A DNA stretch of 64,000 nucleotides. Source: Tissierella pigra (GTDB lineage Bacteria; Bacillota; Clostridia; Tissierellales; Tissierellaceae). Location of the stretch: positions 61,193 through 125,192 of the forward strand of contig NZ_VUNQ01000004.1 in the NCBI RefSeq assembly GCF_009695605.1. The letters run 5' to 3'. The position numbers were made by a program, and so were the translations under genes. The notes beneath the pieces were generated by a model. The model was not told the DNA's origin and made no database searches. It saw only the letters and a list, made by a program, of their open reading frames with translations. Positions 54,599 to 63,175 of the stretch are shown in pieces (the first letter of the stretch is position 1; every line of letters starts with the position of its first letter).

Positions 54599-55975
54599 TT
54601 GTTTTCTGAAGAAGGTTTGCATTTGAGGATAAATGATATATTGGACTCATCTTATGATGGGATTTATATAACTGATGGAGATGCCAATACAATAATGGTA
54701 AATAAGGCTTATGAAAGGATTGCTGGTATAAAGGTTGAGGAACTAATTGGGAGAAATATGAATGATTTAGTAAAGGAAGGATATATATCTCAATCGGCTA
54801 CTCTATTGGTATTGAAAGATAGAAAGATAAACACCATTGAACAGAATTTTAAGACTGGAAAAAAAGCATTGGTTACATCTACTCCCGTATTTAATAGTGC
54901 AGGAGATATTACAATGGTAGTTACAAATGTAAGAGATATTACTGAATTATATGAACTGAAGGAAAAATTAGATGAAAAAGAAAGCCTTACTAAGAAGTAT
55001 TCTGTAGAACTTGAAGCTTTAAAAATAGAACTACTAAAGAATAATGATTTAATTGCCATGGATAAAAAGATGTTAGACATTATTCAAATGGCAATTCGAG
55101 TAGCTCCAATTGATACAACAGTATTGATAACAGGGGAGACTGGAGTAGGTAAGGAAGAGATTTCAAAATTGATATATAAAAATAGTAGTAGAGCAAATAA
55201 ACCATTTATAAAAATTAATTGTGGATCTATACCTAAGACATTAATAGAAGCAGAATTATTTGGCTATGAAAAAGGCTCATTTACAGGGGCAAATAGAGAA
55301 GGAAAAATAGGTTTATTTGAAGTAGCTGATGGAGGAACAATATTTTTAGACGAAATAGGAGAATTGCCTCCTGATATGCAGGTAAAATTTCTAAGAGTAC
55401 TTCAAGATGGGCAATTTACTAGAGTTGGTGGAATAGAAGAGATAACAGTAGATGTTAGAATTTTAGCAGCTACCAATAGAAATCTTGAAGAAATGGTAAG
55501 AGAAAAGGTATTTAGGGAGGATTTATATTATAGATTAAATATAGTACCAATTATAATACCTCCATTGAGAGATAGGCGAGATGACATTATTCCACTTATA
55601 CACTATTTTTTAGATAAATTAAATAAGAAATATAAATTTAAAAAAACCATATCCAGTGAAGTGATGAAAACATTATATGCCTATGAATGGAAGGGGAATG
55701 TACGAGAACTGAGAAATATTATCGAAAGAATGGTTGTAATGTCTGAGAAAGATATAATCAGTAAATCAGACCTTCCTAAATCAGTATTAGCTTGGAACGA
55801 ATCTCAAAATATAATCAATGAAAATGAAATAGTGCCATTAAAACAAGCATTAAATAAAGTTGAAAAGCATCTATTAGAAATTTCATTCGATAAATATGGA
55901 AATGTACGAGATGCTGCAAAAGCATTAGAAATAGACCCTTCTACTTTTGTAAGAAAAAGACAAAAATATAAATAA
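54599..55975 (+). CDS. PAS-AAA+ sigma-54-dependent transcriptional activator
   Basis: A 458-residue activator: N-terminal PAS domain (ILDSSYDGIYITDGDANTIMVN, residues 12-120), a coiled-coil linker, then AAA+ with Walker A TGETGVGKE, sigma-54 loop GSFTGA, Walker B GGTIFLDEIGEL and arginine finger segment FREDLYYRLNIV, and a Fis-type helix-turn-helix at the end (VRDAAKALEIDPSTFVRKRQKY). The start is TTG, behind AGAGAGGAGAGATTA. There is no receiver domain, so a small ligand or redox state at PAS controls it. It lies directly before two inverted repeats and a -24/-12 promoter of the 4-hydroxybutyrate operon. Confidence 0.93.
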   Translation: MFSEEGLHLRINDILDSSYDGIYITDGDANTIMVNKAYERIAGIKVEELIGRNMNDLVKEGYISQSATLLVLKDRKINTIEQNFKTGKKALVTSTPVFNSAGDITMVVTNVRDITELYELKEKLDEKESLTKKYSVELEALKIELLKNNDLIAMDKKMLDIIQMAIRVAPIDTTVLITGETGVGKEEISKLIYKNSSRANKPFIKINCGSIPKTLIEAELFGYEKGSFTGANREGKIGLFEVADGGTIFLDEIGELPPDMQVKFLRVLQDGQFTRVGGIEEITVDVRILAATNRNLEEMVREKVFREDLYYRLNIVPIIIPPLRDRRDDIIPLIHYFLDKLNKKYKFKKTISSEVMKTLYAYEWKGNVRELRNIIERMVVMSEKDIISKSDLPKSVLAWNESQNIINENEIVPLKQALNKVEKHLLEISFDKYGNVRDAAKALEIDPSTFVRKRQKYK

Positions 55976-55977
55976 GC

Positions 55978-56011
55978 GTTGTAAAATTGCAACTAATTGC
56001 AATTTTACAAC
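55978..56011. promoter_or_regulatory. 15-bp-arm inverted repeat, candidate activator site
   Basis: GTTGTAAAATTGCAA and TTGCAATTTTACAAC are exact reverse complements, 4 bases apart. It starts only 3 bases after the activator's stop codon and about 180 bases upstream of the -24/-12 promoter, the normal range for a sigma-54 enhancer. It could also terminate the activator gene, although no T-run follows. Confidence 0.7.
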
Positions 56012-56066
56012 ATAGATGGAAAGAATAGATAATTAGTATTTTAACCAATAGGATTGATAAATACCT

Positions 56067-56121
56067 AATATTTCCAGAAAAAAGTTGTTGCAATAATACA
56101 ACAAAAGAAACTGGAAATATT
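56067..56121. promoter_or_regulatory. Second inverted repeat, candidate activator site
   Basis: Outer arms AATATTTCCAG (56067-56077) and CTGGAAATATT (56111-56121) enclose an inner repeat GTTGT-N9-ACAAC (56084-56088 and 56098-56102) with TTGCAA-like core. The GTTGT/ACAAC ends match those of the first repeat. Confidence 0.6.
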
Positions 56122-56186
56122 TCTTTATACAATATAGTTAATTATTTAACGAGAAGAACAGAGGGGTATAGAGAAATGTTAAAAAA

Positions 56187-56204
56187 TTGGCATATTTATT
56201 GCAA
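56187..56204 (+). promoter_or_regulatory. Sigma-54 (-24/-12) promoter of the 4-hydroxybutyrate operon
   Basis: TTGGCAT and TTGCAA place GG (56189-56190) and GC (56201-56202) exactly ten bases apart. It lies about 40 bases upstream of the sucD-like start and directly downstream of a sigma-54 activator gene. Confidence 0.92.
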
Positions 56205-56241
56205 TAGATAATAACAAAATTTAGAAAAGAGGGGTTGCCAA

Positions 56242-57603
56242 GTGGATAAAACAGTTATAGACATTATGGTGGAAAAGGCTAGAGAAGCACAAAGAGTATA
56301 TGAAACATTTAATCAAGAAAAAGTAGACAGCATTGTCAAGGCAATAGGAAAGGTAATTTATGATAATGCTGAAATCTTAGCCAAAGAAGCCGTAGAAGAG
56401 ACAAGAATGGGAGTATACGAAGATAAAGTAGCAAAAAATAGAGGAAAATCCAAGACTATTTGGAATAGTTTAAAGGACAAAAAATCCATAGGTATAATAG
56501 ATGAAGATGTTGAAAATGGATTAATCTCCATAGCTAAACCTATAGGAGTAGTATGTGCTGTTACTCCTACTACAAATCCAATTGTTACACCTATGTGTAA
56601 TGCAATGTTTGCCTTAAAAGGCGGCAATGCCATAATTGTTGCGCCACATCCTAGATCTAAAAAATCAAGTACTCATGCAGTAGAATTGATGAATGAAGAA
56701 ATTAAAAAACTAGGAGGACCTGATAATCTTATACAAATAATCGAAGAGCCATCAATAGAATTAACAAATGAACTAATGCAGAAATCAGATGTTGTACTTG
56801 CCACAGGTGGAATGGCTATGGTTAAATCAGCATATTCCAGTGGAAAACCGTCTTTTGGAGTAGGAGCTGGTAATGTTCAAGTAGTTTTAGATAGAGATAT
56901 AGATTATATAGAAGCTACTGAGAAAGTAATAGCAGGAAGAAAATTTGATAATGGAATTATTTGTTCAGGAGAACAATCCATCATAGTACCAGAAGATAAA
57001 TATGAGGATGTTGTGAAAGCTATGGAAGCAAATGGAGCTTTCTATGTTGGAGATGAAGAAACTGTAAGTAAGTTTAGAGAAGTTTTATTTAAAAATGGAA
57101 TGATAAATGGCGATGTAGTAGGACAGTCAGTACAATTTATTGCAGATTTAGCAGGTGTTGAAGTACCAAAGGAGACTAAGGTAATATTATTAGAACCAAC
57201 AGGAGTTGGAAAAGAAGATTTACTTTGTAAGGAAAAGATGTGTCCAGTAATGATAATAATTCCTTACAATACATTTGAAGAAGCAGTAGAGATAGCTCAA
57301 ACAAATCTTGAATTAGAAGGTAAAGGACATACAACTGCGATTCATTCCAATAATCAAGAACATATAAAATATGCTGGATTAAATCTTACAGTTTCAAGAC
57401 TAGTTGTAAATGCACCATCATCTACTACAGCAGGTGGTTCATTATTTAATAGCTTATCACCAACCACTACTTTAGGTTGCGGAACTTGGGGAAATAACAG
57501 TATATCAGAAAATCTAAACTATAAACATTTAATAAATGTATCAAGAGTAGCCTTCGTGAAAACAGGAGTTACTGCACCTACAGACGAAGAAATTTGGGCT
57601 TAG
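56242..57603 (+). CDS. sucD: CoA-acylating succinate-semialdehyde dehydrogenase
   Basis: A 453-residue aldehyde dehydrogenase of the acylating type. Cofactor and substrate blocks include PIGVVCAVTPTTNPIVTP, GGNAIIVAPHPRSKK, FGVGAGNVQVVLDRD and the catalytic Cys in FDNGIICSGEQSI. It interconverts succinyl-CoA and succinate semialdehyde with NAD(P)H. The start is a GTG at 56242, behind AGAGGGGTTGCCAA. First gene of the operon under the sigma-54 promoter. SucD is chosen over acetaldehyde dehydrogenase by its neighbours, which complete the 4-hydroxybutyrate path. Confidence 0.9.
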   Translation: MDKTVIDIMVEKAREAQRVYETFNQEKVDSIVKAIGKVIYDNAEILAKEAVEETRMGVYEDKVAKNRGKSKTIWNSLKDKKSIGIIDEDVENGLISIAKPIGVVCAVTPTTNPIVTPMCNAMFALKGGNAIIVAPHPRSKKSSTHAVELMNEEIKKLGGPDNLIQIIEEPSIELTNELMQKSDVVLATGGMAMVKSAYSSGKPSFGVGAGNVQVVLDRDIDYIEATEKVIAGRKFDNGIICSGEQSIIVPEDKYEDVVKAMEANGAFYVGDEETVSKFREVLFKNGMINGDVVGQSVQFIADLAGVEVPKETKVILLEPTGVGKEDLLCKEKMCPVMIIIPYNTFEEAVEIAQTNLELEGKGHTTAIHSNNQEHIKYAGLNLTVSRLVVNAPSSTTAGGSLFNSLSPTTTLGCGTWGNNSISENLNYKHLINVSRVAFVKTGVTAPTDEEIWA

Positions 57604-57624
57604 ATATAATAAGGGGGTAATTAA

Positions 57625-58740
57625 ATGAGACAATTAGTTGTAAAACCTGAAATATATAAATTTAATAGCTGTGATGAATTTGTAGAGACGTTTCCAATTA
57701 CTGAGAAGGATTTGGTGCTTACAAATGAATATATTTATCAGCCTTATTTTGGAGACTTTAAATTACCATGCCATGTTGTATATCAAGAAAAGTATGGATT
57801 AGGAGAACCTTCAGATGAGATGATAGACAAAATATTTGCTGATATAAAAGACGTTGACTTTAATAGAGTAATTGCAATTGGTGGAGGTTCTGTAATAGAT
57901 ATTGCAAAATTATTTGTAATTAAGAATGCTTCAAATACATTGGAGCTATTTGAAAAATCTATTCCAATGATAAAGGATAAAGAGTTAATAATTATTCCTA
58001 CTACATGTGGTACAGGTAGTGAAGCTACTAATATTTCCATAGCTGAATTAAAATCTAAAGGAACAAAGATGGGATTAGCAATAGATGAATTATATGCAGA
58101 TTATGCAATCATGATACCTGAAATGCTAAAAACATTACCATATAAATTTTTTGTGACTAGTTCCATAGATGCTTTAATCCATGCAATAGAATCTTTAGTT
58201 TCACCAAAATCCAATTGTTATACTGAACTATTTAGTATAAAAGCTATTGAAATTATCTTAAAAGGATATTTAGAAATTATTGAAAAAGGTGAAGACTATA
58301 GAATTGAAATAATAGAGGATTTCTTAATTGCAAGTAATTATGCTGGAATAGCTTTTGCAAATACAGGGGTAGGGGCAGTTCACGCTTTATCTTATCCAGT
58401 GGGAGGTACTTATCATGTGCCACATGGAGAGGTAAACTACCAATTCTTTGTGGAAGTATTTAAGACATATAATAGATTGAATCCAGATGGAAAGATTAAA
58501 GATGTAAATAAGATGTTAGCAGATATAATAGGAACTACAGCTGAAAAGGTATATGATGAACTTGAGAAAATATTAAATAATTTACTTCCTAAAAAATCAC
58601 TTAGAGAATATGGCATGAAGGAAGAAGAAATAGAAGAATTTACAATATCTGTACTTGAAAAACAACAAAGATTATTAGCAAATAATTATACAGAATTATC
58701 AAGAGATGAAATAAAAGGTGTTTTTGCTAGATTGTTTTAG
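57625..58740 (+). CDS. 4hbD: 4-hydroxybutyrate dehydrogenase (iron-type alcohol dehydrogenase)
   Basis: A 371-residue group III alcohol dehydrogenase, the same length as the Clostridium kluyveri enzyme as I recall it. Shared blocks are VYQEKYGLGEPSDEMI, AIGGGSVIDIAKL, PTTCGTGSEATN, SSIDALIHAIESLVSP and VGAVHALSYPVGGTYHVPHGEVNY, with Asp/His iron ligands. It reduces succinate semialdehyde to 4-hydroxybutyrate. It follows the sucD gene by 21 bases and is translationally close to the CoA-transferase gene, whose ribosome site overlaps its stop. Confidence 0.95.
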   Translation: MRQLVVKPEIYKFNSCDEFVETFPITEKDLVLTNEYIYQPYFGDFKLPCHVVYQEKYGLGEPSDEMIDKIFADIKDVDFNRVIAIGGGSVIDIAKLFVIKNASNTLELFEKSIPMIKDKELIIIPTTCGTGSEATNISIAELKSKGTKMGLAIDELYADYAIMIPEMLKTLPYKFFVTSSIDALIHAIESLVSPKSNCYTELFSIKAIEIILKGYLEIIEKGEDYRIEIIEDFLIASNYAGIAFANTGVGAVHALSYPVGGTYHVPHGEVNYQFFVEVFKTYNRLNPDGKIKDVNKMLADIIGTTAEKVYDELEKILNNLLPKKSLREYGMKEEEIEEFTISVLEKQQRLLANNYTELSRDEIKGVFARLF

Positions 58741-58750
58741 GAGTGATTAT

Positions 58751-60052
58751 ATGGATTGGAAATTAGAATATAACAATAGATTAGTATCTAAAGAAGAAGC
58801 AGTAAAACATATAGAGTCTGGTGATAGAGTAGTAATAGGTCATGCTGTAGGTGAACCAACTTTAATAATAGAAGCCATGGTGGCAAATAAATCTCAATAT
58901 GAAAATGTAGAAATAGTTCACATGGTTCCAATGGGAAAAGGTGAATATTTGGAAGAGGGTATGGAGAAGCATTTCCGTCACAATGCCATATTTGTAGGTG
59001 GATCTACTAGAGAGGCGGTAAACTCAGGGAGGGCAGACTATACACCATGTTTTTTCTCAGAAGTTCCAAGGCTTTTTAGAGATGGCAGTCTTCCAGTAGA
59101 TGTTGCACTTATAAGTGTTAGTAAACCAGATGAAAATGGATATTGCAGCTTAGGTACATCTGTAGACTATACAAAAGAAGCTGCTAAATCTGCAAAAATA
59201 ACCATAGCTCAGATAAATGAAGAGATGCCAAGGACAATGGGAGATTCTAATATTCATGTGTCAGAATTAGATTATATAGTGGAAGGCAATATGCCTATTC
59301 CAGTTTTAAATCCTCCTAAGATTTCTGAGGTAGAAAGAGCTATAGGAGAACATTGTGCTTCATTAGTTGAAGATGGCTCTACACTTCAATTAGGTATAGG
59401 GGCAATACCAGATGCAGTATTATTATTCTTAAAGGATAAAAAGGATTTAGGTATCCATTCTGAAATGATTTCTGATGGTGTTGTAGAACTATACGAAGCA
59501 GGAGTAATTACAAATAAGATGAAAACTTTACATCCAGGGAAAATGGTAGTTACATTTTTAATGGGTACAAAGAGACTATATGATTTTGTAAACAATAATC
59601 CAGAACTGGAAATGTATCCAGTAGACTATGTAAATGACCCATGTGTTATAATGCAAAATTATAAAATGGTATCCATTAATTCTTGTATCCAAGTGGATTT
59701 AATGGGGCAAGTGGTTTCAGACACAGTAGGCAAGAAGCAATTCAGTGGAGTAGGAGGACAGGTAGACTTTGTTCGTGGTGCTTCCATGGCAAAGGATGGA
59801 AAGTCAATTATAGCAATGCCTTCTACAGCAGCAAAAGGAAAGATTTCAAGAATAGTACCTATAATAGATGAAGGTGCAGCAGTTACTACTTCAAGAAATG
59901 ATGTACATTATGTAGTTACTGAATACGGAGTAGCAAATCTTAAAGGAAAAACCTTAAAAGCGAGAGGAAGAGCTTTAATAAATATAGCCCATCCAGATTT
60001 CAGAGACCAGTTAATCAAAGAATGGGAAATTAGATTTTCCGGTAAGTTCTAA
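58751..60052 (+). CDS. abfT: 4-hydroxybutyrate CoA-transferase
   Basis: A 433-residue family I-type CoA-transferase of the Cat2/AbfT group. It has GDRVVIGHAVGEPTLII, ALISVSKPDENGYCSLGTSVD, LQLGIGAIPDAVLLFL, catalytic Glu in HSEMISDGVVELYEAG and the C-terminal GVGGQVDFVRGASMAKDGKSIIAMPSTA. It activates 4-hydroxybutyrate to its CoA ester using acetyl-CoA or butyryl-CoA. The ATG at 58751 is used because the TAGGAGTG ribosome site overlaps the preceding stop; an earlier start at 58718 lies inside the previous gene. Confidence 0.94.
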   Translation: MDWKLEYNNRLVSKEEAVKHIESGDRVVIGHAVGEPTLIIEAMVANKSQYENVEIVHMVPMGKGEYLEEGMEKHFRHNAIFVGGSTREAVNSGRADYTPCFFSEVPRLFRDGSLPVDVALISVSKPDENGYCSLGTSVDYTKEAAKSAKITIAQINEEMPRTMGDSNIHVSELDYIVEGNMPIPVLNPPKISEVERAIGEHCASLVEDGSTLQLGIGAIPDAVLLFLKDKKDLGIHSEMISDGVVELYEAGVITNKMKTLHPGKMVVTFLMGTKRLYDFVNNNPELEMYPVDYVNDPCVIMQNYKMVSINSCIQVDLMGQVVSDTVGKKQFSGVGGQVDFVRGASMAKDGKSIIAMPSTAAKGKISRIVPIIDEGAAVTTSRNDVHYVVTEYGVANLKGKTLKARGRALINIAHPDFRDQLIKEWEIRFSGKF

Positions 60053-60131
60053 TATAAAGGGGGCATTATAGCCTCCTTATGTTAGAGTTGTTATATATTA
60101 TTATAAATATATTTAAAAGGAGATGTGTCAA

Positions 60132-61595
60132 ATGGCATTAATGACCAGGGAGGAATATATAGAAAGTTTAAGAAAAATGAATCTAAAGGTGTATTTATTT
60201 GGGGAACTTGTTGAAAATCCTGTAGATCATCCAATAATCAGACCTTCTATGAATTCAGTAGCAATGACCTATGAATTAGCACAGCAAGAAGAATATAAGG
60301 ATTTAATGACTACAAAATCTCATTTAACTGGTGAAGTAATCAATAGATTCTGCCATATTCACCAAAGTACTGAAGATTTAATTAAAAAAATAAAAATGCA
60401 AAGACTATTAGGTCAGAAAACTGCATCTTGTTTCCAAAGGTGTGTAGGAATGGATGCTTTCAACGCAATATATTCTACTACATTTGAAATGGATAAAGAA
60501 TATGGTACAAATTATCATGAGAGATTTGTAAATTACTTAAAATTCATTCAAGAAAATGACTATACAGTAGATGGAGCCATGACAGACCCTAAAGGAGATA
60601 GAGGACTTTCACCATCTCAACAGGAAGACCCAGATTTATATCTTCGCATTACAGAAGTAAGGGAAGACGGAATCGTAGTAAGAGGGGCAAAGGCTCACCA
60701 AACAGGAGCTGTAAACTCTCACGAACATTTAATCATGCCGACCATTGCATTAAAAGAAGAAGATAAGGACTATGCAGTATCTTTTGCAGTTCCATCAGAT
60801 GCTGAAGGAGTAATTATGATTTATGGTCGTCAATCATGTGATACAAGAAAGTTAGAAGAAGGTGCAGATATTGACCTTGGAAATGCTCAATTTGGTGGAC
60901 ATGAAGCATTGGTAATATTCAATGATGTATTTGTTCCAAATGATAGAGTATTTATGTGTCAAGAGGCGAAATATGCTGGTATGTTAGTAGAAAGATTTGC
61001 AGGATACCATAGACAATCTTATGCTTGTAAAACAGGTGTAGGTGATGTTCTAATAGGTGCAGCGGCTTTAGCAGCAGATTATAATGGTGCAAATAAGGCT
61101 AGTCATATAAAGGATAAGTTAATCGAAATGACACATTTAAATGAAACTCTATGGGCATGTGCTGTTGCCTGTTCAGCAGAGGGAAGTAAAACAGCATCAG
61201 GAAACTATTTAATAGATTTATTACTAGCAAATGTATGTAAACAAAATGTAACTCGTTTCCCATATGAAATCTCAAGATTAGCAGAAGATATAGCTGGGGG
61301 ACTGATGGTTACAATGCCTTCAGAAAAAGATTTTAAAGATCCAGAAATAGGAAAATATGTTGAAAAATATTTAGTTGGCAAAACTGGAACTTCAACAGAA
61401 AATCGTATGAGAGTGTTAAGATTAATTGAAAATATTACATTAGGTACAGCAGCAGTTGGATATAGAACTGAATCAATGCACGGTGCTGGTTCTCCACAGG
61501 CTCAGAGAATAATGATTGCTCGTCAAGGAAACCTTGAATCTAAGAAAGAAATGGCAAGAAAAATTGCACAATTAGATTTAAGTAAAGATAACTAA
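60132..61595 (+). CDS. abfD: 4-hydroxybutyryl-CoA dehydratase
   Basis: A 487-residue [4Fe-4S] and FAD enzyme that dehydrates 4-hydroxybutyryl-CoA to crotonyl-CoA by a ketyl radical path. Cluster ligands are seen as Cys100 and Cys104 in TASCFQRCVGMD and His293 and Cys299 in GYHRQSYACKTG. The acyl-CoA dehydrogenase-like fold appears in DPDLYLRITEVREDGIVVRGAKAHQTGA. The C-terminal RTESMHGAGSPQAQRIMIARQGN is typical. The ATG at 60132 follows AAAAGGAG. Key enzyme of the operon; vinylacetyl-CoA isomerase activity is usual too. Confidence 0.96.
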   Translation: MALMTREEYIESLRKMNLKVYLFGELVENPVDHPIIRPSMNSVAMTYELAQQEEYKDLMTTKSHLTGEVINRFCHIHQSTEDLIKKIKMQRLLGQKTASCFQRCVGMDAFNAIYSTTFEMDKEYGTNYHERFVNYLKFIQENDYTVDGAMTDPKGDRGLSPSQQEDPDLYLRITEVREDGIVVRGAKAHQTGAVNSHEHLIMPTIALKEEDKDYAVSFAVPSDAEGVIMIYGRQSCDTRKLEEGADIDLGNAQFGGHEALVIFNDVFVPNDRVFMCQEAKYAGMLVERFAGYHRQSYACKTGVGDVLIGAAALAADYNGANKASHIKDKLIEMTHLNETLWACAVACSAEGSKTASGNYLIDLLLANVCKQNVTRFPYEISRLAEDIAGGLMVTMPSEKDFKDPEIGKYVEKYLVGKTGTSTENRMRVLRLIENITLGTAAVGYRTESMHGAGSPQAQRIMIARQGNLESKKEMARKIAQLDLSKDN

Positions 61596-61629
61596 TAAGT
61601 TAATAAAATAATCTAGTGGAGGGTTGGTT

Positions 61630-61923
61630 TTGAACGATATGTTATTGAAGGAAATAGAAGATGTGGTGGAAAACTTTGTAAGACCACAGCTTAAATTACA
61701 TGGGGGAGACATAAGGGTTAATTCTGTTATTGACAAAACGGTGAGAATAACATTGACTGGTAATTGCCATGGATGTCCCTCTGCTCAGATTACTACTGAG
61801 GAGATTGTAGAGAGCATATTGAAGGAAAAACTAGGGGATTCAATAGACAAAGTTATTTTGGTCAATCAAGTTGATGATGAATTATTAGCCTTTGCTAAAA
61901 AACTTTTAAATGGTGGTGAATAG
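61630..61923 (+). CDS. NifU C-terminal-like Fe-S scaffold protein
   Basis: A roughly 97-residue NFU-type protein with the motif CHGC in ITLTGNCHGCPSAQITTEEIV, preceded by VENFVRPQLKLHGGDIRV. Two such monomers hold a [4Fe-4S] cluster for delivery to target enzymes. TTG at 61630 is likely the start, with GGAGGG 6 nt upstream. Its place right behind abfD suggests it loads the oxygen-sensitive cluster of the dehydratase. This link is inference. Confidence 0.9.
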   Translation: MNDMLLKEIEDVVENFVRPQLKLHGGDIRVNSVIDKTVRITLTGNCHGCPSAQITTEEIVESILKEKLGDSIDKVILVNQVDDELLAFAKKLLNGGE

Positions 61924-62184
61924 GTGAAGGTAGGTATAAAATATTGTGGTGGATGTAATTCCAGATTTGAACGGACTACTATTGCAGAAAAAATAAAAGC
62001 AGATTATAAAAACCTTGAATTTAGTTATGCTAAAGAGGATGAAGAATATGACTTTATTATTGTAATTAATGGATGTCATATAGCATGTGCGGGATTACAT
62101 GACTTAAATTCTAAAAAAGGCTTTATAATTATTAGAGATAATGATTATAAGAATATAAAAATAAGGATAGATGAAATACTATAA
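61924..62184 (+). CDS. Small Cys-rich protein, CGGC type, unknown function
   Basis: An 86-residue protein. KYCGGCNSRFERTTIAEKIK resembles the start of small thioredoxin-like or Fe-S proteins, and NGCHIACAGLHDLNSKKG supplies two more Cys. Four cysteines (CGGC and C-x3-C) could bind an Fe-S cluster or zinc. The middle is compatible with a small alpha/beta fold (EEYDFIIVIN). The start is a GTG directly behind the NifU-like stop, with GGTGGTG upstream, so the two are translationally coupled. I do not recognise a named family; a role in handling the AbfD cluster is inferred. Confidence 0.72.
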   Translation: MKVGIKYCGGCNSRFERTTIAEKIKADYKNLEFSYAKEDEEYDFIIVINGCHIACAGLHDLNSKKGFIIIRDNDYKNIKIRIDEIL

Positions 62185-62199
62185 TATCATACTTCAAAG

Positions 62200-62238
62200 A
62201 AACCCTAGTTAGAATATAATTTTGACTGGGGTTTTTAG
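62200..62238 (+). terminator. Terminator of the 4-hydroxybutyrate operon
   Basis: AAACCCTAGT and ACTGGGGTTT (one G-U pair) form the stem, followed by TTAG and T-rich sequence. Confidence 0.75.
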
Positions 62239-62324
62239 TTATAAATAAGAATATATATTTGGGATAAAAATAAATATAAGAATTGGTATGTAGATAATGT
62301 ATAATGTAACTAGAATGGAAATAT

Positions 62325-62582
62325 TACTATGAAGGGGTAAAGTGGTTAGCAGAAAAAGGAGTAGTAAATATTGGAGTAGATGCACCTGCAATAGACCAAG
62401 CTCCTGATGATATTGATTTTTCAGCTTATTTAGTCTGTGGAGAGTATAATATAACCAATACAGAGAATTTGCGTAATTTAGACAGACTAATAAATAAAAG
62501 ATTTTTATATATTGGATTACCTTTAAAAACAAGAGATAGTACAGGCTCACCAATTAGAGCAGTTGCTTTATTAGAGGAATAA
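62325..62582 (+). pseudogene. Truncated copy of the cyclase-family hydrolase gene
   Basis: The frame is open from about 62325 to the stop at 62580-62582. It encodes YYEGVKWLAEKGVVNIG, DAPAIDQAPDDIDFSAYLV and YIGLPLKTRDSTGSPIRAVALLEE. These match the C-terminal third of the cyclase protein at 30715-31437, with long identical stretches in DNA. The N-terminal two thirds with the metal site are missing and no ribosome site is present. It is a remnant of a duplication. Confidence 0.88.
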
Positions 62583-62618
62583 AAAACAATCCAAGGAATA
62601 TTCCTTGGATTGTTTTTT
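62581..62618. terminator. Bidirectional terminator
   Basis: Perfect 18-bp arms (62581-62598 and 62601-62618) with A and T ends. It serves the remnant above and the coiled-coil gene on the minus strand. Confidence 0.88.
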
Positions 62619-62627
62619 ATTGGCATT

Positions 62628-63167
62628 TTACTCATCATCACTATTTTCATTTTCTTTTTCAGATATTATAATTTCTTGAGGTTTATTAATACTATCTGCC
62701 TTCTCGGAAATATCAGCTAACTTATCTGTTATTTTAGAAATTAGATTTGATGATTTTTGTTTCATATCTGCAAGTTTATCTTCTTTAGCCTTGACTGATA
62801 ATCCACGACCTTTATCTATTTTTATTTCTGATTTAAGTACACGAGACTCCCCATCAATTTTCATCTTTACAGCATTGATTGCTTTAGCTTGACGTAAATC
62901 AATGGACAAAGCTGAAACAGCTGTAAGGCGTTGATTTTCGACTTCTTCCTCTGTCTTTGGTTTATTATTATCATATTGTTCCTTTACTTTTTCTGCCTGT
63001 TTTTTCATTTCCTTTGTCATCATTTCAGCAATTTGATTATCTATATTTTTTAGCTGGTCATCATAGGCTTCCAACTGAGATTTTATAGAATCCATTGTGT
63101 CACCTTTTTCAAGAGCTCTACTAATCAAAGATTTTCTTTGTTCTGTAATATTCATCTTTTGTTTCAT
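62628..63167 (-). CDS. Coiled-coil protein of unknown function
   Basis: A 179-residue highly charged protein with long helical and coiled-coil regions (MDSIKSQLEAYDDQLKNIDNQIAEMMTKEMKKQAEKV). The C-terminus is acidic (SEKENENSDDE). No catalytic motif is seen. It starts 8 bases after the end of a 55-residue gene on the same strand, so they form a two-gene unit. The ribosome site is weak; a second ATG lies 12 bases into the frame. Family unknown. Confidence 0.7.
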   Translation of the reverse strand: MKQKMNITEQRKSLISRALEKGDTMDSIKSQLEAYDDQLKNIDNQIAEMMTKEMKKQAEKVKEQYDNNKPKTEEEVENQRLTAVSALSIDLRQAKAINAVKMKIDGESRVLKSEIKIDKGRGLSVKAKEDKLADMKQKSSNLISKITDKLADISEKADSINKPQEIIISEKENENSDDE

Positions 63168-63175
63168 AAGATTTT

